Counted from the stretch's first letter, positions 49,408-58,819 are shown. The stretch is 64,000 nucleotides of DNA from Streptomyces sp. B21-105 (GCF_036898465.1 NZ_JARUMJ010000001.1:7378001-7442000), one strand, 5' to 3'. Notes: generated by a model from the sequence alone, not told the origin. Numbers and translations are program-made.

Positions 49408-50181
49408 GTGTACGAGGAGCGGGTCTCCCGGCTGGCCGGGGCGGTGGTGTGGACCAATGCGCCGTCGCCGTCGACCCGCGCGTTTCCCGTCCTGCCCGAC
49501 GGCTGCATGGACCTGCTGTACAGCGAGGGCAGACTGCTGGTCGCCGGGCCGGACACCCGGGCTCACGTACCCGACGGACCGCCGGCGCCCTGGGCGGGCA
49601 TCCGCTTCTTCCCGGGTGCCGCGCCTGCCCTCCTCGGTGTACCCGCTCACGAACTGCGCGACCGGCGCGTGGAGTTGGCAGATCTGTGGCCGGCACCCGA
49701 GGTGCGGTGCCTGACCGACCGGGTCGCCACCGCGCTCCGACCGGCGATGGCACTGGAGTCGTTGGCTCTGGAACGCGCGGCTCCCCCCGCCCCGGAACTG
49801 CGCCGTCTCGTCGCCCTCCTCGCCGCCGGCCGTCCGGTGGCCGCGACGGCTGACGAACTCGGCATCGGAGCACGCCAGTTGCACCGACGCTCGCTCAACG
49901 CCTTCGGCTACGGACCCAAGACACTGGCCCGGATCCTGCGCCTGCAGCGGGCTCTCGCGATGGCCCGGGAGGGCATGCCGTACGCGGACACCGCGGCCCG
50001 CGCCGGATACGCCGACCAAGCGCATCTCTCCCGGGAGGTAAGGGAGTTCACGGGGGCGGCACTCGGCGACCTGCTGCTGCGCCGACGACTTGCGGCAACG
50101 CCGCGAACGGCCCCCTTGGGCCCAGCGCCTCCGGCAAGGTCGGACGAAGCACCCTCGCAACCTTTCAGGGCGGGTTACTGA
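49408..50181 (+). CDS. AraC-family transcriptional regulator
   Basis: 257 residues, GTG start. An N-terminal domain with VLPDGCMDLLYSEG and the DUF6597-like PWAGIRFFPGAAPALLGVP block is followed by the AraC double helix-turn-helix at about 150-235 (ATADELGIGARQLHRRSLNAFGYGPKTLARILRLQRALAMAREG then YADTAARAGYADQAHLSREVREFTG). This subgroup commonly controls a nearby glyoxalase or ketoreductase; the VOC protein behind it, convergent 80 bases away, is a candidate target. Confidence 0.93.
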   Translation: MYEERVSRLAGAVVWTNAPSPSTRAFPVLPDGCMDLLYSEGRLLVAGPDTRAHVPDGPPAPWAGIRFFPGAAPALLGVPAHELRDRRVELADLWPAPEVRCLTDRVATALRPAMALESLALERAAPPAPELRRLVALLAAGRPVAATADELGIGARQLHRRSLNAFGYGPKTLARILRLQRALAMAREGMPYADTAARAGYADQAHLSREVREFTGAALGDLLLRRRLAATPRTAPLGPAPPARSDEAPSQPFRAGY

Positions 50182-50263
50182 TCCAGCAGGGGCGGGCCTG
50201 GGGATCCGGCGGCTCGGCCCTGGCGAACCGCCGATACGGCACTGGATGATCCGGGGTACGGGC

Positions 50264-50659
50264 CTACCGATCCAGCCGCGCGAAGAGGTCGACGCCGTTG
50301 CCGTCAGGGTCGTGCACGACGGCGTACCGTTGGCCCCAGAACGCGTCCCAAGGCTTCAGCTCGCCCCGATGACCGGCGCCCACCACCTCCGCGTACACCG
50401 TGTCGACCTCCTCCGGGGTGTCGCAGCGAAGCGCGAGCGAGGTCCGGCCGCCCCCCGACGGTGCTCGCCACTGCGGGTGGAACGAACGCACCGTGCTCTC
50501 GGTGTCCAGCAGGAGCCGCAACCCGCCCGGCAGGTCGGCCTCGGCGTGCGGTTGCTTTTCGGAGCCTTCGGGGAAGGCGAATCCCAGCCGACGGTAGAAG
50601 ATGACGGAGGCGGCCATGTCGGAGACGACCAGGCCGATGGCATCGAATCGTGGAGTCAT
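50264..50659 (-). CDS. VOC-superfamily (glyoxalase/bleomycin-resistance-like) protein
   Basis: 131 residues. Paired beta-alpha-beta-beta-beta modules: LVVSDMAASVIFYRRLGFAFPEG at the N-terminus and TVYAEVVGAGHRGELKPWDAFWGQRYAVVHDPDGNGVDLFA at the C-terminus with a conserved metal/ligand Glu-like site replaced by Asp (VDLFA). The family binds small molecules or metal ions. Cytosolic. Divergent from the DinB-like gene. The ATG is at 50659; an in-frame extension to 50710 has no ribosome site. Confidence 0.9.
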   Translation of the reverse strand: MTPRFDAIGLVVSDMAASVIFYRRLGFAFPEGSEKQPHAEADLPGGLRLLLDTESTVRSFHPQWRAPSGGGRTSLALRCDTPEEVDTVYAEVVGAGHRGELKPWDAFWGQRYAVVHDPDGNGVDLFARLDR

Positions 50660-50830
50660 ACGGCCACGGTAGGCAAGGTCGCCACAAGCGGTCTTGAAAG
50701 AAACGGACACGTCGGACCGACGGGCCTGGGAGATCGTTCCCGGGGTCGGCCGGCTGCGGAAACGACTTCAGGACGTGCCGGCTCCGGAAATCCATTTCTC
50801 GCAGTTTCCCGCGCGTGCCAGGCTGAACTG

Positions 50831-51364
50831 ATGGACATCCTCGGCCGTCGGGAACTTCTCAGCTGGCAGTTCGATCTCACCTGGGCACTCTTCGAGTACC
50901 ACCTGGATCGGCTGGAGCCGGAGGACTTCCTCTGGGAGCCCGTGGCGCGATCCTGGACTCTCCATCCGGACGGAGCCGGAGGATGGACGCCCGACTGGGC
51001 GGACACGGAACCCGACCCGGTGCCGGTCCCGACCGCCGGCTGGGTGAGCTGGCACCTCGGCTGGTGGCTGAGCGTAGCCACGGACCACCTGCTGGACCGT
51101 TCTCCGCGAGAGCGCGGCGACATCCGCTGGCCGGGCGTAGGAGAGCCGGCCGTCTCGTGGCTGCGCGGCCTGCGTGAGGAGTGGGCGGCCGCCGTCGACC
51201 GCCTCGTCGACGCCGACCTCGACCGGACCGCGACCCTTCCCTTGCCGAACAACCCGCAGTACACGGTGGCGCACCTGCTGACCTGGGTGAACGCCGAACT
51301 GATGAAGAACGTGGCGGAGATCGGACAGTTGCACCTGCTGAGGGCGGTCTCGCAGGTCGACTGA
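50831..51364 (+). CDS. DinB superfamily protein
   Basis: 177 residues. N-terminal LLSWQFDLTWALFEYHLDRLEPEDFLWEPVARSWTL fits the DinB four-helix fold, with His ligands in WVSWHLGWWLSVATDHLL and AHLLTWVNAELMKNVAEIG. The family binds a metal through three His. Reaction unknown. Start ATG 50831. Single gene, with 234 bases of empty sequence behind it. Confidence 0.88.
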   Translation: MDILGRRELLSWQFDLTWALFEYHLDRLEPEDFLWEPVARSWTLHPDGAGGWTPDWADTEPDPVPVPTAGWVSWHLGWWLSVATDHLLDRSPRERGDIRWPGVGEPAVSWLRGLREEWAAAVDRLVDADLDRTATLPLPNNPQYTVAHLLTWVNAELMKNVAEIGQLHLLRAVSQVD

Positions 51365-51598
51365 GGATACGGCGAACCGCGTCGGCGAGCCGCCACCCCC
51401 GCAAGCTGCCGTCGGGCAACGCCGGCGCATCTCCCCGTCGTTGCCGTTGCCGTAACCCTGGGAGTGGGCAGGTAAGTTCCCGGTCCCCGCCCCGACACGC
51501 GTCCGGCGTCGGGGCCGCTCCGCCGGGTGAACCCCGAGACCTGCCGCACATCCCGCCCTGATCAGCTCCCGAGACGTACGCCCCGTCACTCTGGGCTC

Positions 51599-52302
51599 AT
51601 GCGCATGAACGCTCGTCTGCTCGTCTACAGTCGCACGGCCGCCTACCGCCACGACTCCATCCCGGCCGCCGTCGCCGCAGTGCGCGGTCTGGGCGAGTCC
51701 GTCGTCGATCACACGGAGGCCCGGCGGCACTCGAAGCCCCGCTGGACGGGTACGCGGCCGTGGTCTTCCTCTCCACCAGCGGCGAGGTGCTCACTCCACC
51801 GGGGCGGGACCGACTCTCCGGCTACATCGAGGCGGGCGGCGGCTTTGTCGGGGTGCACGCGGCGGCGTGCACCGAGTACGACTGGCCGGCCTACGGCGAA
51901 CTCCTCGGGGCACGCTTCGCCCGGCATCCGGCACTTCAGCCCGGCAAGGCGGTGATCGAGGACCACGACCACCCCGCCACCCGTTCCCTGCCGGCCGTCT
52001 GGGACTTCATCGACGAGTGGTACGACTTCTGTTCCAACCCCCGTGGGCGGGTGCGCGTCCTCGCCGTCGCTGACGAGACGTCGTACGAAGGCGGCGGGCT
52101 GGGCAACGACCACCCACTGGTGTGGTGCCGTGAACAGGGGCGAGGGCGCGTCTTCTACACCGCTCTCGGCCACATGGTCGAGGCATACCGCAATCCCGAC
52201 TTCCTTGCACACCTGCGCGGCGGGCTGCGCGGTGGTCGGCGAAAAGCCGCTGCTCTTCAACCAGATCGCAGGCGGCAAGTCGCCCCGGCTCTCCTTGCGT
52301 GA
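51599..52302 (+). pseudogene. ThuA-like trehalose-utilisation family protein, frameshifted
   Basis: The frame starting ATG 51599 reads MRMNARLLVYSRTAAYRHDSI then is lost after about residue 45. The downstream frame continues correctly with ALEAPLDGYAAVVFLSTSGEVLTPPGRDRL, GGFVGVHAAACTEYDWPAYGELLGARFARHP and NDHPLVWCREQGRGRVFYTALGHMVEAYRNPDFLAHLRGGL, all ThuA-type class I amidotransferase-fold motifs. Inserting one C near 51718-51721 (GAGGCCCGG to GAGGCCCCGG) rejoins them. The C-terminus ends in frame-shifted noise. Related ThuA proteins act with sugars in several organisms, but activity is unproved. Confidence 0.75.
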
Positions 52303-52438
52303 ACTGTCCGACCTCGGGGTGAACGTCGCGATCTACAGCACCCCCTGTCTGTTCGCGGCCCATAAGGCCGTGCACTGCGCCCTCACCGAACTGAAACGGA
52401 CGGACGGTCGGCTGCCCCCGTCGGACGCCCTGCACGGT
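52225..52438 (+). pseudogene. C-terminal fragment of an isocitrate lyase/PEP mutase family gene
   Basis: One frame reads VVGEKPLLFNQIAGGKSPRLSLRELSDLGVNVAIYSTPCLFAAHKAVHCALTELKRTDG. Lines up with the last barrel strands of ICL/PEP mutase-family proteins (KPVLVNM...GGKTP...LSxxELxxLGYxxVIFPxxxLFAAxKA). The start and the catalytic domain are missing. It begins inside the 3' end of the ThuA-like gene, in a different frame, as after a deletion or recombination joint. Confidence 0.7.
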
Positions 52439-52711
52439 GGGTGTCCACCGTCACAGCCTGCGGGAAGGCCACAATCGCCCGTCGCCGCCCTGCCGCGGAA
52501 GAGGCGGGATGCAATCGGGAAACAGCGAGCATGAAGGACGACAAGTGGGCTGAGGTGAACGCGGGGGTGTGAGCCCGGCGCCCGGAAGCTGCCTCGGTAA
52601 GGCTGACGTGCGTGTGTGAACGGCCCGGGTGCGGCGCCATGGAGGTGGGATGAGCACGGAAACAGCGCGGGCCGAGTGCCGGCCTGAGAGCCGCGCCGGG
52701 CGGACGAGCCG

Positions 52712-53767
52712 TCAGTCCGGCGGCGGCGCCGTGCTTGCCCGTCGGACGAGTCGCGTCGACAGCTCTGTTCGGGTTCCCTCCGGGCGCTCTCCGTCCATCA
52801 TCCGCACTAGCAGCCGCAAGGCCGTAGCCGCCATCTCCGCCAGCGGCTGCCGCACGGTGGTGAGGGCGGGCGTCGTCCATCGGGACTCCGGCAAATCGTC
52901 GAAACCGACCACACTGACGTCGCAAGGAATTCTCAACCCCCGCTCCGCCAACGCCTGGTACACCCCCAGAGCCATGCGGTCGGAACAGACGAAGACGGCC
53001 GTCGGCGGTACGGGCAGGTCCAGCAGTTCGTGCATCCGGCGGTGAGCGACGGACTCGTCGAAGTCGCCGTCGCGAAGGTACTCGGGACGGTGCGTGGCCC
53101 CGGCCGACGCCAGCGCCGAGCGGTAGCCCGCCATTCTGGCGCTGCTGCACATCCTGCGGCGCGGTCCGGCGATCACGGCGATGCGCTCGTGCCCGAGTTC
53201 CAGCAGGTGCTGCGTCGCAGTCACCCCGCCCTGCCAGTTCGCCGCACCGACCGAGACCACCTCGGGCGGCGGCTCGACCACCGGGTCGATCATCACGAAC
53301 GGGACGCGGTGCTGCTCCAGCCAGGCGTACTGCGAGTCCGCCAACTCGGCCAGGTTGAACAGGACTCCGGCGGAACCGCGCGCGGTCAGCTTGTCGAGCC
53401 AGCCGCGCTGCGGACGGCCGGCGCGAGTGCGGGACAGGCCCGCCGAGACCACGACGTCCAGATCCGCGTCGTGCGCCGCCTCCTCGACGCCGTGCAGCAC
53501 CGCGCCCGACCATGAGCTGTCCAGCGAGTGCACGACGAGATCGACCAGCCTGGTCGGCTTGGTCGCGTCGAAGCGCGGCCTGCGCACGTATCCGAGCCGG
53601 TCCAGCGCCTCGGTGACCCGGCGTCGGGTTTCCGGAGCGACGTCTTCCCGGCCGTTCACCACCTTGGAAGCGGTCGGCACCGACACTCCCGCCTCCCGGG
53701 CCACGACCGCCAGGGTCGGCCCGGCCGGCACGCCGGTACTCGCGCTCGCACTCACCGTGCGCACCAT
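52712..53767 (-). CDS. LacI-family transcriptional regulator (upstream of GH43 locus)
   Basis: 351 residues. The DNA-binding domain is LAVVAREAGVSVPTASKVVNGREDVAPETRRRV (about 18-50), followed by the PBP1-type sugar-binding domain with HRVPFVMIDPVVEPPPEVVSVGAANWQGG and a C-terminal GFDDLPESRWTTPALTTVRQPLAEM. It sits 322 bases downstream of the GH43 gene, same strand, and is likely a sensor of a xylan or pectin oligosaccharide. A candidate promoter and self-operator are described at 53857-53896. Confidence 0.93.
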   Translation of the reverse strand: MVRTVSASASTGVPAGPTLAVVAREAGVSVPTASKVVNGREDVAPETRRRVTEALDRLGYVRRPRFDATKPTRLVDLVVHSLDSSWSGAVLHGVEEAAHDADLDVVVSAGLSRTRAGRPQRGWLDKLTARGSAGVLFNLAELADSQYAWLEQHRVPFVMIDPVVEPPPEVVSVGAANWQGGVTATQHLLELGHERIAVIAGPRRRMCSSARMAGYRSALASAGATHRPEYLRDGDFDESVAHRRMHELLDLPVPPTAVFVCSDRMALGVYQALAERGLRIPCDVSVVGFDDLPESRWTTPALTTVRQPLAEMAATALRLLVRMMDGERPEGTRTELSTRLVRRASTAPPPD

Positions 53768-53856
53768 CGGGAACCACCTCTCCGGCCCGCCCGAGGGCCA
53801 GCGAAAGTTCGACCAGCGCCGTTTCGGAGCCGATCCCCGAACAGGCGGCTCACAGA

Positions 53857-53896
53857 AAGCGCTTGCTATCCTAGATGCGGCTCAGCGCGGCGTGAA
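53857..53896 (-). promoter_or_regulatory. Promoter and palindromic operator of the LacI gene
   Basis: On the minus strand -35 is TTCACG (53891-53896), spacer 17 bases, -10 is TAGGAT (53868-53873). AAGCGCTT, a LacI-type palindrome, lies at 53857-53864 across the expected start of transcription. Negative autoregulation is a natural reading. Confidence 0.65.
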
Positions 53897-54089
53897 GACA
53901 CCGGGAAACGCTAGATCATGAGCGTTGTCCTTCGGGCCGTCGAGTCGACAGTGCTTCGATGCTTCCGAAACGCCGAAACGCGTGGGCCTGAGTGCTCAGC
54001 TCGGCCGCTACACGGAGCGGTGGCGTTACCGGCGTTATCGACACGTCCACAGCGGTGAGGACGCCGGGAGGCGACGGTCGGCGGTCGCT

Positions 54090-55682
54090 TCATCTCTCCC
54101 TGCAGGTCAGCCGGAAGTGTCGAAAGTCCGCCGTGAAGGACGCGTTTACCAGATCTCGGGCGTGGATCCCGGCCAGCGTGCCGGTGAAACGAAGTTTCCC
54201 GCCGTGGTCGTCCGACAACCGGCCGGCGTCCATCGGCGGGCCGACCGGTGTCCGAGCCTCGCTGGGCCCGTGCCAGAAACGTGCTTCTGTCCCGTCGACA
54301 GTCACCCCCAGCGTGATCGGTGCGCGCGCGTCCACATCCACGACCGCGGCCTGCCGCGCACCCCGTTCGTCGCGCTCCACGAGACTGAGCACGGTCCGCC
54401 CCGTGCTGTGCCATTGCTGTCCGCGTTGCGGCTCGGCCGCGGGTTCCGCCCAGGTCAGCTCGAGTGAGATATAAGCTTCGGCGTCGTAGCGAAGGATCAG
54501 ACCCGCAGCCTGTGTGAAGGTCGTCGGGGCCGCTTGGACGGTGACGTACGCGGTGGCGCAGTGCTCGGTGATGCGTTGCGCGAGCAGGCTCTGCGCCCAG
54601 CGTGACTCCGGACCGTGCCGTCCGCGCAGACGGATCCAGCCCGGGCGCGAGACGAGATCCGCCCAGGACGGGTCCGGCGATTCGCGCAGCGTGCTCCAGG
54701 GCCAGCCCAGCGCATCGTGGCGGACTGCCCGGTGAGGACTTGCCGCGGAAGGCGTGGGCCCGTCGACATCGACCGAGGGGTGCCAGCCACCCGTCCGGAG
54801 CCGGGGCCTGCCTTGTGCGTCCCAGACAACCGCCTGGATCGCGGTCTCCCGCCCCAGAGTGCAGCGCGGGCCCTGCGCGGTGTCCAGCGGACGAGACGTG
54901 AGGTGACTCATGAACCACGCTCCGTCGGGCGTCTCCACCAACTCCGCGTGCCCTGCCTTCTGCAACGGGGACTTCGGATCGTCGCGTGCGGTGAGGAGGG
55001 GATGTTCGTCGAGCTCGTAGGGCCCAGAGATGCTACGACTGCGAGCCGTTCGGACTCCGTGCTCGAAACCGGTTCCACCCTCTGCGAGGATGAGGTGATA
55101 CCAACCGCCGTGTGCTGTCAACTTCGGCCCCTCGAGCAGCCGTTCGTGCTGGAGCAGCAGGCGGGTGCCGCCGATCGGGGTGAGCGTCTCACGGTTCAGC
55201 TCCGTCAGCACGATCCCCGCGAAGCGCCGACCGCCGGGACGATGGTCGTTCTGCAGGTTGAGCAGCCAGAGCCGGCCCCCCTCGTGGAAGAGGGCGGGAT
55301 CGAAACCGTGACTGGCGACGCGGCGCGGCGAAGTCCAGGGGCCGGCCACGTCCGTGGCTGTGGTCACGTACGTGTCCTGGTCGAAGTACGGCGTACCGAT
55401 GGACCGTACGACCGAGTAGACGACCCAGAACCGCTTGCCGTCCCAGCTCAGGGACGGCGCCCAGATGCCGCCGGAGTCAGGAACGCCGGACAGCGTGCCT
55501 CCTGGGGCAGCTCCGCGTACGTGACCCGCGTACTCCCAATGCGCCAGGTCGCGGGAACGGTGGATAGGGATCGTCGGAAACCATTCGAAGGAACTGGTCG
55601 CCACGTAGTACCAGTCTCCGACCCGGATCAAGGAAGGGTCAGGTGCGAAGCCGCGGATCACCGGATTGCGCAGGACCGTCAC
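54090..55682 (-). CDS. Glycoside hydrolase family 43 (beta-xylosidase/arabinofuranosidase type)
   Basis: 530 residues, GTG start overlapping the permease stop (GTGA). Five-bladed propeller with catalytic D15 (FAPDPSL, base), D128 (GFDPALF) and E184 (LLEGPKL, acid), all in family spacing. A C-terminal CBM-like beta-sandwich (about 320-530: GRHGPESRWAQSLLAQRI, TFTQAAGLILRYDAEAYISLELTWAE) is typical of GH43_11/12 xylosidases. No signal peptide, so it acts on oligosaccharides already imported by the adjacent ABC system. Xylose or arabinose residues are the expected products; the sugar cannot be fixed from sequence alone. Confidence 0.92.
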   Translation of the reverse strand: MTVLRNPVIRGFAPDPSLIRVGDWYYVATSSFEWFPTIPIHRSRDLAHWEYAGHVRGAAPGGTLSGVPDSGGIWAPSLSWDGKRFWVVYSVVRSIGTPYFDQDTYVTTATDVAGPWTSPRRVASHGFDPALFHEGGRLWLLNLQNDHRPGGRRFAGIVLTELNRETLTPIGGTRLLLQHERLLEGPKLTAHGGWYHLILAEGGTGFEHGVRTARSRSISGPYELDEHPLLTARDDPKSPLQKAGHAELVETPDGAWFMSHLTSRPLDTAQGPRCTLGRETAIQAVVWDAQGRPRLRTGGWHPSVDVDGPTPSAASPHRAVRHDALGWPWSTLRESPDPSWADLVSRPGWIRLRGRHGPESRWAQSLLAQRITEHCATAYVTVQAAPTTFTQAAGLILRYDAEAYISLELTWAEPAAEPQRGQQWHSTGRTVLSLVERDERGARQAAVVDVDARAPITLGVTVDGTEARFWHGPSEARTPVGPPMDAGRLSDDHGGKLRFTGTLAGIHARDLVNASFTADFRHFRLTCRER

Positions 55683-56593
55683 TTCAACGCCCCCAAGGTG
55701 ACGCCTGTCCGCCAGTATCGACGCATCGCGACCATCATGATCGCCATGGGGACGATGGACAGCAGCGCGCCGGTCAGTACCAGGCTGGACAGGTCGACCC
55801 CTGATTCCAGGCGCTTGCCGCTCCAGTTGTAGAGGCCGATGTTGAGCGTCCAGTTCTCCTCGCCCCGCAGTACTGTCAGCGGCAGGAAGAAGGCGTTCCA
55901 GGTGTTGACGAAGGCCAGCAGAAACACGGTTGCGCCTCCTGTCGTCATCATCCTGAGCACGATGCTTGTGAAGATGCGCAGTTCGCCCGCGCCGTCGAGG
56001 CGCGCCGCCTCGAGCAGTTCGAAGGGGATGGTCGCCTCGGTGTACACCTTGGCCAAGTACACGCTGAACGGGTTGATCAGGCAGGGGATCAGCATCGCCC
56101 ACGGCGTGTCGACGAGGCCGATCTCCGAGAACAGCAGATACAGCGGCAACGTGAGCAGGGCGATCGGAATCAGGAACGACCCCACTACGCAGGCGAAGAC
56201 GAGGGAACGCCCCGGAAACTCGAAGCGGGCCAGGCCGTAACCGGTTGCGAGCGCGATCAGGGTGCCGCCGAGCGACCCGACACCGGCATACAGCAGGGAG
56301 TTCGCGGTCCACCGCAGGAAGATGCCGTCCGAGTAGGTGAACAGCTGATGCAGATTGTCCCAGAAATGCATGCCGGAGAACCAGAGACCGTTGCTCTGGT
56401 AGAGCCCCGCACGGTCCTTAGTGGCGGCGACGATCAGCCACCACACCGGAAACAGGCTGTAAGCGCTTGCCAGCATCAGGCCCAGGAGTAGGAAGCGCTG
56501 CCCGCCGCGTGAACGAGCCGCCGGATCGGCCGTTGTACGGCGGCTTACCACCAGCGTCATGTGTTTCGGTGCGCGGTCTTTGGTGAGGGTCAT
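55679..56593 (-). CDS. Carbohydrate ABC transporter permease (MalG-like)
   Basis: 304 residues, six membrane helices, with the EAA loop at ...PFELLEAARLDGAGELRIFTSIVLRMM. SLFPVWWLIVAATK marks the first helix after a short Arg-rich N-terminus. Starts one base inside the MalF-like stop (TGATG overlap). With the next two genes it forms a sugar importer; no ATPase is encoded here, so the shared MsiK-type ATPase probably energises it. Confidence 0.93.
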   Translation of the reverse strand: MTLTKDRAPKHMTLVVSRRTTADPAARSRGGQRFLLLGLMLASAYSLFPVWWLIVAATKDRAGLYQSNGLWFSGMHFWDNLHQLFTYSDGIFLRWTANSLLYAGVGSLGGTLIALATGYGLARFEFPGRSLVFACVVGSFLIPIALLTLPLYLLFSEIGLVDTPWAMLIPCLINPFSVYLAKVYTEATIPFELLEAARLDGAGELRIFTSIVLRMMTTGGATVFLLAFVNTWNAFFLPLTVLRGEENWTLNIGLYNWSGKRLESGVDLSSLVLTGALLSIVPMAIMMVAMRRYWRTGVTLGALK

Positions 56594-57477
56594 CAGTCGG
56601 CCTCCTTCGACGTCATCCGGTAGAAGAGGAAGGAAGCGACGCCCAGGATCAGCGCGAGCAACACGGAGAGGGCCGCGGCGTAGTGGTAGTTGCCGGCGTT
56701 GAACGCCTGATTGTAAATGATCATGATGGGTGTGAAGCTGTCGTCCACCGTCTGCGGTGTGACATTGCGGAACAGCGCCGGCTCATTGAAGATCTGCAGC
56801 ATCTGGATGACGGAGAGCAGCCCGGTCAGGACCAGCGCCTCTCTGACATACGGAACTTTGATGCTGCGGGCGATGCGGATCTCCGAAGCGCCGTCCAGCC
56901 TGGCAGCTTCGAACAACTCGCGGGGAACCGCCTGAAGTGCCGAGTAGATGATCACCATGTTGTAGCCGATGCCGTGCCAGGTGAGAAGGTTCCCGATCGA
57001 CGGCCAGACCATGGAAGGAGCGAAGAAGTTCCAGTCGGCGCCGAACAGTGCGCCCAATGGGGTCAGCGGACCGACGTCGGGGCTGTAGAGGTTGATCCAC
57101 ACGATGGCGGCGACCACCCCGGGGATCATGTAGGGGACCAGCAGCAGGATCCGGAACCGGCTTGCTGCACGCGACGTCAGTGCGTCCAGGAGCAGTGCCA
57201 GCAGGAGGCTGATCGACAGCATGACCGGTATCTGCACCCCGGCGAACAGCACCACGCGCAGGATGGAGCCCAGAAACGCCGAATCCGTCAGACCCTGATG
57301 GTAGTTGTCCAGACCGGAGAATTCTTCCGTCGCGCCACCGAGCCCCAGCCCGGACTGATGGGTGCGGAACAGGGACTGGTAGACGGCGTAGCCGATCGGC
57401 ACCAGATACAGAAACACGAAGCCGAGTTGGAAGGGCACCGTGAATGCGGCACCCTTCCAACGCAGTGAACGGATCAT
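56593..57477 (-). CDS. Carbohydrate ABC transporter permease (MalF-like)
   Basis: 294 residues, six helices. EAA loop: VPRELFEAARLDGASEIRIARSIKVPYVR. N-terminal GFVFLYLVPIGYAVYQSLF is the signature first helix. Starts 10 bases after the binding-protein stop (57488) and overlaps MalG by one base. Partner of the MalG-like and lipoprotein genes for oligosaccharide uptake. Confidence 0.93.
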   Translation of the reverse strand: MIRSLRWKGAAFTVPFQLGFVFLYLVPIGYAVYQSLFRTHQSGLGLGGATEEFSGLDNYHQGLTDSAFLGSILRVVLFAGVQIPVMLSISLLLALLLDALTSRAASRFRILLLVPYMIPGVVAAIVWINLYSPDVGPLTPLGALFGADWNFFAPSMVWPSIGNLLTWHGIGYNMVIIYSALQAVPRELFEAARLDGASEIRIARSIKVPYVREALVLTGLLSVIQMLQIFNEPALFRNVTPQTVDDSFTPIMIIYNQAFNAGNYHYAAALSVLLALILGVASFLFYRMTSKEAD

Positions 57478-57487
57478 CCTCTGCGCC

Positions 57488-58819
57488 TCAGCCCTTGACG
57501 CTGATGCCGCGGGACTTCAGGTCGTCGACGGTCCACCGCTGCATGTGTGCCAGCAGGTCGGTGACGCTCTGCGTTTTGTTGACGACTTTGGCCCAGCCGG
57601 CCTGCATCTCGGTGAACATGGCGGTCCAGTTGGGGCCGAAGGTCCAGTCGGTGGTCACCGTGCTCAGACTGTCCTTCACGACCTGCTGGGCCGGCTGATA
57701 GTTCGTGCCGAGCAACTTTTCCGGGATCGCCTCGGCGACGTACGGGTGGCTGTCGACCAGCGCGGGCATCACACCGTTGCCCGTGGCCGGGTCCGCCATC
57801 GTCGTGACCGCGCCGACGTCCGTGGACATCCACAACGCTGCTTCCGCGGCTTGCTGCTGGTGCCTGCACTGTTCCGTCACCAAGGTCAGGCCGCCGCTCT
57901 GGTTGGTGCCCGCCGGCGTCTTGGCCGCCTCACCCGCGAACGTCGGCCACGGCGACAGCGCCCACTTGCCGAGGGACTTGGTGAAGTTCTGCACCATGCC
58001 GGCCATCTGCCACGTCGATATCTGTCGCGTCGCGGTGCCGCCGTCGTCGTAATTGCGCTGAACGGCTGCGTAGTCGGCGAAGGAGAGCTTGGAGTTGAGG
58101 TCGTTGTCGATGATCTCCTGGATCACCTGGGCGGCCTTGAGGGTTCCCTCGTCCTGGAAATTCACTTTCCACGACGATCCGTCGATGGCGTACCAGTGTG
58201 CTCCCGCCTGCATGGCGAGCACTTCGAGCGTGCTGGGATCCTCGCCGGCGAAGTTGGTGATCTCGACACCGTGTTTCTTCAGCTGCTTGCCCGCGGCGAT
58301 GAATTCGTCCCAGGTCGTGGGGGCCCGGAGACCGTACTTGGTGAAGATGTCCGTGCGGTAGATGGTGAACGCGGGAGCCGAACTGGTCGGCACCCCGTAC
58401 ACCTTGCCCTGAACCTGTCCCGCGGTCCATGACCCCGCGTTGAACTTGTCCTTGCTCGAACCGACGTACTGCGTGATGTCGGCCAGCGCGCCCTGTGACA
58501 CCCAGCTGGTCACGTACTCGGCGGTGTTCTGCACCAGGCAGGGAGCGTTTCCCGCCTTGACGGCGTTGGTCAGCTGCTTCTGCATGGTCAGCTGGTCGGT
58601 CACCTTGGTGTACTTCAACTGGACGTCCTTGTGGGAGGCGTTGAACGCTTCGATGACCGCCTCCTGCCCGTTGGCCCATCCCCAGAACGGGAGGGTGACC
58701 GGGCCGGACGCCGAGGCGTCCCCGTCATTCGATCCGCCGCAGGCGGAGAGCAGACCTGTCAGTGCGATACCTGCCACGGCGGCGCGGGCGAACCTTCTCC
58801 GGGGGCTGCTGGAGTTCAT
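57488..58819 (-). CDS. Sugar-binding lipoprotein of an ABC transporter
   Basis: 443 residues. Lipoprotein signal with Cys27 (LLSAC). The mature protein has SBP_bac_1 features: VTLPFWGWANGQEAVIEAFNASHKDVQLKYTKV, GKVYGVPTSSAPAFTIYRTDIFTKYGL and PTTWDEFIAAGKQLKKHG. Binds an extracellular oligosaccharide. First gene of the leftward importer-GH43 unit, with 640 bases of regulatory sequence and two LacI-type operators upstream. Confidence 0.94.
   Translation of the reverse strand: MNSSSPRRRFARAAVAGIALTGLLSACGGSNDGDASASGPVTLPFWGWANGQEAVIEAFNASHKDVQLKYTKVTDQLTMQKQLTNAVKAGNAPCLVQNTAEYVTSWVSQGALADITQYVGSSKDKFNAGSWTAGQVQGKVYGVPTSSAPAFTIYRTDIFTKYGLRAPTTWDEFIAAGKQLKKHGVEITNFAGEDPSTLEVLAMQAGAHWYAIDGSSWKVNFQDEGTLKAAQVIQEIIDNDLNSKLSFADYAAVQRNYDDGGTATRQISTWQMAGMVQNFTKSLGKWALSPWPTFAGEAAKTPAGTNQSGGLTLVTEQCRHQQQAAEAALWMSTDVGAVTTMADPATGNGVMPALVDSHPYVAEAIPEKLLGTNYQPAQQVVKDSLSTVTTDWTFGPNWTAMFTEMQAGWAKVVNKTQSVTDLLAHMQRWTVDDLKSRGISVKG

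Noticed and set aside
48652..50160. Long minus-strand frame across the YihY tail and AraC gene
   Set aside because: Antisense over two identified genes; only the 49.0-49.3 kb part is free and it is not better than the plus strand.
53527..55832. Long plus-strand frames antisense to the GH43 gene
   Set aside because: Arg/Pro-rich without motifs, opposite to a gene with a complete GH43 active site.
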